Assembly (NCBI GenBank): GCA_002424625.1
Contig: DIKR01000116.1
Location: 1 to 21,719, forward strand
DNA length: 21,719 nucleotides
Source of the DNA: Desulfuromonadaceae bacterium UBA5613
Lineage (GTDB): Bacteria; Desulfobacterota; Desulfuromonadia; Desulfuromonadales; UBA2197
Reading direction: 5' to 3'
Made by a program: the position numbers and the translations under genes. The notes beneath the pieces were generated by a model. That model had not been told where the DNA came from. It saw only the letters and a program-made list of their open reading frames with translations, and made no database searches. Shown here one piece after another: positions 1-5,362 of this stretch. Numbering within the stretch: the stretch's first letter is position 1; each line of letters starts with the position of its first letter.

Positions 1-1517
1 ACTGCGGCGCCAAAGAGGATATTCAAGGCCACCGGCACAACCTGCCGGCGCGCAACATTTTCAAGAAAAGAATCTTTACTCCACTCGTTGAAAGCCCCCA
101 TCGCCGGCCCGCACCAGATCTGATAATCGATACGCCGCGACGACTCCCCGGAACTGGCCCAGACCGGCGACTGGCCGAGATACCAGCGAAAGACCAGGGC
201 GAGTTGATGTTTGGGGTCAGCTGCCGCCCGTTCGACCTGACGGGGATCACGGCGCGCAAAGTAAGCACGGGTCGCTTCCCAGATCTCGGCAAGGGGGGCG
301 CGGAAGATCGTCTTTTCCAGTTTAGCACGTTCTTCGGCCGGCAGGGCGTCGAGCCCGGGATAAGCGCGATAAAGTTCATAAAGTTTGGCGGCCCGCATCG
401 AGAACATCGTGCCGCGCTTGAGGACCTGAACGTTGACCCCCATCTCGAACATATCACCGGAGGGCGCCATGGTGATATCCGCCTGGCGGGTTTCAGCAAG
501 GAGTTGGCGGACCTCGTCGCAGGTGCCGGCCTCGATGCAGGCCTGATTGACCGAACCGGTGACGAGATAGGCCGCCCCCAGACTCAGGGCCGCCGCTGCC
601 GAGGCCGGGGTGGCGATGCCGCCGCCGAGGCCGACCCGCAGGGTCTGCTCGTAATGGTACTGCGCCTGGAACTGCGCTCTCTGACTGAGAATCGTCGGCA
701 GCAGCGACAAAGCCGGACGATTGTCGGTGTGACCGCCGGAATCAGCCTCGGCGGTGACATCCTGCGCCATCGGGATCTGCGTTGCCCACTCGGCCTGCTG
801 CGCCGTAAGCTCGCCGGCTTCGACCAGGGTACGCAGGAATTTCTCCGGCGGCGGCGCAAAGAAGCGGGCAGCCACTTCCTCGCGGGAAATCTTGGCGATG
901 ATCCGGTTCGGGGTGACAATCCGTCCGTCGTCCTGCCGATAGATCCCGTGGGTGCGATAACGCACCAGCGGCAGAGTCAAAGCAAGAAAGGCGGAAGCCT
1001 CGATCAGTTTGATCCCCTGACGCAGATAAAGCTCGACAAGGGCACTCTCCAGTTCCGGTTCCTGCGGGCTGTGAATGAGATTGCAGCCAAAAGGGAAATC
1101 GCCGGCACCCTTGAGTTCGTGGATCGCCGCTTCCACCGTCGCCAGGGGCAAGCCGGCCGCGCCGAAAAAACCGAGCATCCCCGCTTCACCGAAAGCCCGA
1201 ACCATCGCGACAGAACTGATCCCTTTCGCCATCGACCCGCCGATATAAGGATAAAGGAGGTGATGGTCGCGGCAAAAGATTGCGTCACCGAGGGCGGAGA
1301 GGGGCGTGGGCGCAACCATGGCGGTGAAGGGGAGGAGATTCTCCGGCTTGAGGACGCTGCTCCCGGTCGTCCCCGGCAGCAAGACGGACTTCCCTGCCTG
1401 CTCCGTCACAAAGAGAGGGAGATTGATCCGTCGCAGCAGCTCCAGGGGAGGAGCGTTCGCGGCATCGTCCGGCGCAAAGAGGCCGAGAGGAACTTTATTT
1501 TTCTGCGCAAAAATCAT
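1..1517 (-). CDS. pfaD: PfaD-family FMN-dependent trans-acting enoyl reductase (3' end cut by window edge)
   Basis: The minus-strand frame is open from an ATG at 1517 to the window edge, giving 505 residues; the family is usually about 540, so only the C-terminus is missing. It belongs to the 2-nitropropane-dioxygenase-like FMN TIM-barrel enoyl reductases that act in trans with polyunsaturated fatty acid synthases and trans-AT polyketide synthases. Visible family motifs are GGSMAKGISS (93-102), EASAFLALTLPLVRYR (173-188), the diagnostic ADSGGHTDNRP (258-268) and the phosphate-binding stretch GLGGGIATP (296-304), followed by GTMFSMRAAKLYELYRAYPG (369-388). The start is chosen because GGAAAG lies eight bases upstream, 12 bp after the ispH stop, so the two are probably cotranscribed. 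Family identity is firm. The product (PUFA, hydrocarbon or polyketide) cannot be told without the genes to the left. Confidence 0.9.
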   Translation of the reverse strand, partial: MIFAQKNKVPLGLFAPDDAANAPPLELLRRINLPLFVTEQAGKSVLLPGTTGSSVLKPENLLPFTAMVAPTPLSALGDAIFCRDHHLLYPYIGGSMAKGISSVAMVRAFGEAGMLGFFGAAGLPLATVEAAIHELKGAGDFPFGCNLIHSPQEPELESALVELYLRQGIKLIEASAFLALTLPLVRYRTHGIYRQDDGRIVTPNRIIAKISREEVAARFFAPPPEKFLRTLVEAGELTAQQAEWATQIPMAQDVTAEADSGGHTDNRPALSLLPTILSQRAQFQAQYHYEQTLRVGLGGGIATPASAAAALSLGAAYLVTGSVNQACIEAGTCDEVRQLLAETRQADITMAPSGDMFEMGVNVQVLKRGTMFSMRAAKLYELYRAYPGLDALPAEERAKLEKTIFRAPLAEIWEATRAYFARRDPRQVERAAADPKHQLALVFRWYLGQSPVWASSGESSRRIDYQIWCGPAMGAFNEWSKDSFLENVARRQVVPVALNILFGAA

Positions 1518-1529
1518 CAATATTCTTTC

Positions 1530-2381
1530 CTACAGGGTTTCCAGAACCCGCTCGATTTCGTCAACGATCGCTTTCGGGGTCGAAGCGCCGGCGGTCAGGC
1601 CGATGCGCTGATATTTTTTCAACTCCGCCAAAGGGAGATCTTCGGCCGTCTCGATATGCAGTGCCGGCGTCCCCTGGGAAAGGACAACCTGCGCCAGACG
1701 CCGGGTGTTGCTGCTTTCATAACCACCGGCAACAACGACAAAATCGACCTCACGAGCAATACGCAGCGCTTCGTCCTGACGTTCGCGGGTGGCGTCGCAG
1801 ATGGTGTCGAGAACGATGAGATCGAGGTCGGCGCGGCCTTTGAGCTCGGCACTGATCTCTTTGAAGATCGCCTTGTCCTGCGTTGTCTGAGCCGCCAGAC
1901 AATAACTGTGCGCCGGATCAAGCAGTAAGGAAACACACGCTTCACGGCTGTCGAAGACAAAAGCCCCGGCCGCGGCGTAACTGAGGAGACATTTCACTTC
2001 CGGATGGGTTGCTTCGCCGTAAAGGAGGAGAACCCGCCCGGTCGCCGTATGTTTTTCAATGAGGAGGCAGGCCGCCTTGACCTTGGGACAGGTGGCATCG
2101 ACAATCTGTACGCCGCGCTGACGGAGCTCGTTCTCGACATCCTTGGTCACGCCATGCGCACGAATGACCGCCGTAGCCCCGGCCGGAATCTCCGCCGGAG
2201 ACTGCACGGTAATCACGCCCTTGTCGGCGTAAGCCCGCACCACCTGCGGATTATGAATGATCGAGCCAAGGATAAAGAGAGCGTTTGGTTGCGGCATCCG
2301 GGCAAGCAGGGCGTCGAGTTTACTCAGCGCCAGATTGACCCCCATACACATTCCCGCCCGCTCGGCCCTGACAATCTTCAT
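1530..2381 (-). CDS. ispH: 4-hydroxy-3-methylbut-2-enyl diphosphate reductase (IspH/LytB)
   Basis: This enzyme reduces HMBPP to isopentenyl and dimethylallyl diphosphate, the last step of the MEP pathway, using a [4Fe-4S] cluster in the cytosol. The 283-residue protein has the three cluster cysteines at C12 (GMCMGV), C98 (DATCPKV) and C195 (DTICDATRERQDEA). It also has the substrate-binding histidine motifs AHGV and EATHPEV, and the closing SSNTRRL and TAGASTPKAIVDEI segments. The frame stays open upstream to 2456, but the ATG at 2381 has a GGGAG ribosome site and puts the first cluster cysteine at residue 12, as in E. coli. A sigma-70-like promoter lies just upstream. ispH is the first gene of a unit that continues into pfaD. 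Confidence 0.96.
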   Translation of the reverse strand: MKIVRAERAGMCMGVNLALSKLDALLARMPQPNALFILGSIIHNPQVVRAYADKGVITVQSPAEIPAGATAVIRAHGVTKDVENELRQRGVQIVDATCPKVKAACLLIEKHTATGRVLLLYGEATHPEVKCLLSYAAAGAFVFDSREACVSLLLDPAHSYCLAAQTTQDKAIFKEISAELKGRADLDLIVLDTICDATRERQDEALRIAREVDFVVVAGGYESSNTRRLAQVVLSQGTPALHIETAEDLPLAELKKYQRIGLTAGASTPKAIVDEIERVLETL

Positions 2382-2422
2382 CGGCTCCCTTTCTTTTTGC
2401 AGATAAAAGCGTAAAAGCGATA

Positions 2423-2452
2423 GTAATACAACGCCCCTTGCCACTGAGTCAA
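2423..2452 (-). promoter_or_regulatory. Candidate sigma-70 promoter for ispH-pfaD
   Basis: On the minus strand TTGACT (2452-2447) is followed after 18 bp by TATTAC (2428-2423). Transcription would start near 2416, giving a leader of about 35 bases before the ispH ATG at 2381. The boxes match five and four of six consensus bases. Found by eye only. Confidence 0.45.
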
Positions 2453-2524
2453 GCAACAGAAAACAGCCGTCCGGCGGATTGCGTTCGACGGCCAGCAGGG
2501 TAGACTTGGGACAGGAGGACGGTC

Positions 2525-2698
2525 ATGGACAAAGAAGGATGCAACTGTAACGACAAGGATGGTGAGAAGACTTGCCTGCTGTGTGACCAGAGCATCGCCC
2601 TTCCCTACTGGTGCGAAACCTGCGAGCGCCTGGTAGCGGAAAAGCGCTGTCCGGGCTGCGGGCTCAAGGCTCGCAAAGTCCGCCAGCAAATCCACTGA
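2525..2698 (+). CDS. Small Cys-rich, probably zinc-binding protein (57 aa)
   Basis: This short gene starts at ATG 2525 with a strong AGGAGG ribosome site at 2513-2518 and ends at TGA 2696-2698. The 57-residue product has eight cysteines in four close pairs: C6-x-C8, C17-x2-C20, C29-x2-C32 and C41-x2-C44. The last three pairs look like zinc-ribbon or rubredoxin-like knuckles (CLLC, CETC, CPGC), followed by a basic tail (KARKVRQQIH). Two four-cysteine sites could be filled by zinc or, less likely, by an iron-sulphur cluster. No signal peptide or membrane segment is seen. I do not recognise a named family. It runs divergently from ispH and is followed after 86 bp by another very small gene on the same strand. 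The ribosome site and dense CxxC pattern make a real gene likely. Confidence 0.72.
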   Translation: MDKEGCNCNDKDGEKTCLLCDQSIALPYWCETCERLVAEKRCPGCGLKARKVRQQIH

Positions 2699-2784
2699 AA
2701 CTTTTTACCAGTCACGCTAAGATTTCCGGACAGGTGGCAGGGAGCCGTTCTCTGTCTGACTTCCCGAAACGATTGGAGGATCCC

Positions 2785-2970
2785 ATGGTGCGTTTCTACG
2801 ATCCCAAAGATAAGAACGATCTGGCCCGGATGGAAAAACTGTTACGCAAGGGGGCGATCGAATATTTTCTCGTGCCGAACGCCGACGCCTGGCCCATAGA
2901 GATCCGGATTGCCGAAGAAGATCTGCCGCAGGCAGAAGCGCTGCTGCAGCAGGAGAGCAGCGCCTGCTAA
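2785..2970 (+). CDS. Small DUF2007-like protein (61 aa)
   Basis: The gene begins at ATG 2785 behind a clear GGAGG ribosome site; the frame extends upstream to 2611, but no site supports an earlier start. The product is 61 residues. An N-terminal acidic/basic helix (DLARMEKLLRKGAIEYFLV) is followed by a short strand, PIEIRIAEEDLPQAEALL, and a tail ending in Cys. This helix-strand-strand-helix layout with a closing V/IAEEDxxxAxxLL motif resembles DUF2007, described as a putative prokaryotic signal-transducing domain. The match is from memory of the family and is tentative. No catalytic residues are evident. It may be cotranscribed with the Cys-rich gene at 2525, although the 86 bp gap leaves room for its own promoter. 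Confidence 0.75.
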   Translation: MVRFYDPKDKNDLARMEKLLRKGAIEYFLVPNADAWPIEIRIAEEDLPQAEALLQQESSAC

Positions 2971-3017
2971 CACTCTGGTCCGCACGCCACGCACGGCAGC
3001 ATGCAACCAGCTCCCCC

Positions 3018-3058
3018 CCTCACCCGGCCTTCGGCCACCCTCTCCCTCATGGAGAGGG
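3018..3058. repeat. Palindromic intergenic repeat (double hairpin)
   Basis: This stretch holds two adjacent small hairpins: GGCC-TTC-GGCC (3026-3036), and a perfect 8 bp stem CCCTCTCC / GGAGAGGG (3038-3045 with 3051-3058) around a 5-base loop. The CCCTCACCCGGCCTTCGGCC-type sequence followed by a CCCTCTCC hairpin is familiar as an interspersed intergenic repeat in many proteobacterial genomes. No T-run follows on either strand, so it does not look like an ordinary intrinsic terminator. Confidence 0.6.
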
Positions 3059-3135
3059 GAAGCATAAGCAAGCCGGTGAGTCGTTCCGTTTTCCCCCTTC
3101 ACCGCCGCCGGAGCGCTGTGGACGTTGGCGATAAA

Positions 3136-3196
3136 GGCGGACAAAGATTTTTCGTAGGGGCGCCGCATGCTGCGCCCGCTCTTGTTTTTGTCCGCC
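3136..3196. repeat. Nested palindromic repeat element with GTAGGGGC core
   Basis: The outer arms GGCGGACAAA (3136-3145) and TTTGTCCGCC (3187-3196) are perfect 10 bp inverted repeats. Between them lies GTAGGGGCG (3154-3162), which opens an imperfect 20 bp palindrome (3158-3177) centred on GCATGC. The same GTAGGGGC-plus-CATG-palindrome plan recurs at 15216-15291, so this is a repeat family. It lies 24 bp downstream of the phosphoglycerate-mutase-like gene. Read on the minus strand, the hairpin is followed by TTTAT, so it may also act as a transcription terminator. Confidence 0.65.
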
Positions 3197-3219
3197 CGCC
3201 AAACGTCTGTTCTTTATCA

Positions 3220-4428
3220 CTATTTCCCTTTGACCATGCGTGCAAAGAGATTACAGCCCGGCGTAATGCGTATTCCGCTCGCTCCGGCAGCGGCTTCGGA
3301 ATATTCATCAGCCGGGCAAGCCGGCAGAAAGGCGCCGGCGGAATCGTAAAGGAGATAGGGGACGGGATCGCTGGTGTGGGTCATCTTCGCCACCGGGGTG
3401 GGATGGTCGGGGAGAACAAGGATGCGGTATGGACCGAGCGCGGCAATGTTGTCGAGGACCGTTCCGACTACGAGATTATCAAAATCCTCAATGGCTTTGA
3501 GTTTGTTCTTTAGCGATCCGGCATGGGACGCTTCGTCCGGGGCTTCAACATGAACGTACACAAAATCGCGGGTCTTGAGCGCTTCCAGGGCGGCTTCGGC
3601 CTTGCCGCGGTAGTTGGTGTCGATGTAACCGGTGGCGCCGGGGACATTGATGATGTCGAGGCCGGCGCAGACACCGATCCCCTTGAGGAGATCGACGGCG
3701 GAGATCACCGCGCCGCGCAGACCGTAGCGCGCCGCCATTGTCTCCATGTGCGGCTTGCGCCCCTGGCCCCAGAGCCAGATGGAGTTGGCAGGATTCTCGC
3801 CGCGCTTTTCCCGGGCGAGATTGATTGGATGGCGTTTAAGCAGAAGCTGCGAAGAAGTAATGAGATTGATCAACTCACTGGCGCCCTCCCCGGTGGGGAG
3901 GTAGCTATCGATACTCTGGTTGGTGATATCGTGCGGCGGGGTACAGGTCATCTTCTCCTTCCCCCCCTTCCAGACCAGCAGGTGACGATAAGAGACGCCG
4001 GCATGAAAGCTGAACTCGCTGCCGCCGAGCTCGGCCTGCAAGGTGGCAATGATTTCGGCGGCTTCCGGCGTCGAGATGTGGCCGGCGGAAAAGTCGTTCA
4101 TATAGATCCGGCCGCTCTGAGGCTGGAGATGGACAAGATTGAGACGGAAGGAGATATCTTCCGCTCCGAGCTCTACCCCCATACTGGCAGCTTCCAGGGG
4201 AGAGCGGCCGGTATAGCAGGTGGTAGGATCGTAACCGAAGACCGAGAGATTGGCGACATCACTCCCCGGCGCATAGCCGGCGGGGACGGTATCAGCCAGC
4301 CCCTGTTCGCAAATCCGGGCCAGGCCATCCATTCGCGGCGTCTGCGCATGCTGCATCGGAGTTTTGTTATTGAGTTCGGCCATCGGCTCATCGGCCATGC
4401 CGTCGCCGAGAAGGATTATATATTTCAT
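3220..4428 (-). CDS. Cofactor-independent phosphoglycerate mutase-like protein / proposed homoserine kinase
   Basis: This 402-residue member of the alkaline-phosphatase superfamily resembles archaeal-type, cofactor-independent phosphoglycerate mutase (ApgM). Metal and catalytic residues are visible: D9 in LLGDGMAD, the nucleophile S62 in DVANLSVFGYDP, D298 and H302 in EAPDEASHAG, D341-H342 in LPDHPTP, and H351 in THTSDPVPYLLYD. The start at 4428 is set by GAGGAAG upstream, although the frame continues to 4602. The xerD stop is 25 bp away, so it is probably the last gene of the mutS operon. Two functions are possible: interconversion of 3- and 2-phosphoglycerate in glycolysis, or the 'proposed homoserine kinase' subfamily of the same fold (TIGR02535 as I recall it), found in deltaproteobacteria lacking classical ThrB. 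Sequence alone does not settle this. Confidence 0.88.
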   Translation of the reverse strand: MKYIILLGDGMADEPMAELNNKTPMQHAQTPRMDGLARICEQGLADTVPAGYAPGSDVANLSVFGYDPTTCYTGRSPLEAASMGVELGAEDISFRLNLVHLQPQSGRIYMNDFSAGHISTPEAAEIIATLQAELGGSEFSFHAGVSYRHLLVWKGGKEKMTCTPPHDITNQSIDSYLPTGEGASELINLITSSQLLLKRHPINLAREKRGENPANSIWLWGQGRKPHMETMAARYGLRGAVISAVDLLKGIGVCAGLDIINVPGATGYIDTNYRGKAEAALEALKTRDFVYVHVEAPDEASHAGSLKNKLKAIEDFDNLVVGTVLDNIAALGPYRILVLPDHPTPVAKMTHTSDPVPYLLYDSAGAFLPACPADEYSEAAAGASGIRITPGCNLFARMVKGK

Positions 4429-4453
4429 GACTTCCTCTGTCTGCCGCCGGCGA

Positions 4454-5362
4454 TCAGCCGCGCGGGTGATATTTCTGGTGAATTTTCCGTAACCCGTCGC
4501 GGGTGACATGGGTATAAATCTGCGTCGTGGCGATATCCGCATGACCGAGCATCGCCTGCACTGCCCGCAGATCCGCGCCGTTTTCCAACAAGTGGGTGGC
4601 AAAGGAGTGGCGCAAGGTATGCGGGGTAATCTTCTTGCTGATCCCGGCTTCCAGGGCGCGGCGCCTGATAATCTTCCAGAAACCCTGCCGTGTCAACCCT
4701 CCTCCATCCCGATTGAGAAAGAGGAAAGGGACAATCTTGTCGCTACGATCAAGGCGGGTCCGGCCGTACTTGCGATATTCAGCGACCGCCGCCAGAGCGG
4801 TATCGTTCAAGGGGATCACCCGCTCTTTGCGGCGCTTGCCAAAGGCGATGAGATAGCCGGCATCAAAACGGAAATCTTCAACCCGCAGGGCGATCAGCTC
4901 CGAAACGCGCAGGCCGGTGGCGTACAAAACTTCGAGCATCGCCCGGTCACGCAGGCTGTAGGAGTCGTCTCCACCCGGAGCGCGCAGCAGCGCTTCGACC
5001 TCGCTGAGACTTAAAGAGTGCGGCAAGGCCGCAGCAATGCGCGGCGCACTGACCTGCAAGGTCGGATTCTCGAGCGTGACTCCATCGCTGCACAGGAATT
5101 TATGAAAACTCCGTACCGCAACCAGCGCCCGGGCGCGACTGCGGGCAGAGAGACCCGCCTCCTTCAAGCTGGCAAGATAAAGGAGAATCATTGCCGGCCG
5201 GATCTCGGCGAGACGGGTGATGTCATTGACCGCGAGATGCGCCAGATAACGCCCGAGGTCGCGGCTGTAGGCTTCGAGGGTGTGCTTGGAGCTCCCCTTC
5301 TCTACCGTCAGATAATGGAGAAACTGATCAAGATAGAGTTCCAAAGGAGAAGCCGTACTCAA
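4454..5362 (-). CDS. xerD: Tyrosine recombinase XerD
   Basis: A 302-residue site-specific recombinase that, with XerC and FtsK, resolves chromosome dimers at dif during division. The N-terminal SAM-like core-binding domain spans about 5-90. The catalytic domain has all expected residues: R152 (TGLRVSEL), K176 (FGKRRKER), H248 and R251 (HTLRHSFATHLLE), H274 (MLGHADIATTQIY) and nucleophile Y283. The length is normal for XerD and longer than most phage-integrase fragments. The start is TTG at 5362, overlapping the glnD stop by four bases (TTGA), which implies translational coupling. XerC cannot be wholly excluded, but the LGHADIATTQIYTHV ending and the neighbourhood favour XerD. No dif site was recognised in the window. 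Confidence 0.92.
   Translation of the reverse strand: MSTASPLELYLDQFLHYLTVEKGSSKHTLEAYSRDLGRYLAHLAVNDITRLAEIRPAMILLYLASLKEAGLSARSRARALVAVRSFHKFLCSDGVTLENPTLQVSAPRIAAALPHSLSLSEVEALLRAPGGDDSYSLRDRAMLEVLYATGLRVSELIALRVEDFRFDAGYLIAFGKRRKERVIPLNDTALAAVAEYRKYGRTRLDRSDKIVPFLFLNRDGGGLTRQGFWKIIRRRALEAGISKKITPHTLRHSFATHLLENGADLRAVQAMLGHADIATTQIYTHVTRDGLRKIHQKYHPRG

Noticed and set aside
204..1928. A 574-codon plus-strand open frame opposite pfaD and ispH
   Set aside because: It spans two well-supported minus-strand genes and their junction, and its product is low-complexity and Arg/Gly-rich as expected for a shadow.
2466..2492. GCCGTC/GACGGC inverted repeat between ispH and the Cys-rich gene
   Set aside because: The stem is only 6 bp with a 15-base loop in GC-rich DNA, which is likely to occur by chance.
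4454..5362. xerD as a phage or integron integrase marking a mobile island
   Set aside because: It is a standard-length Xer protein embedded in a housekeeping operon by a 4-base overlap, with no attachment repeats, tRNA or phage genes nearby.
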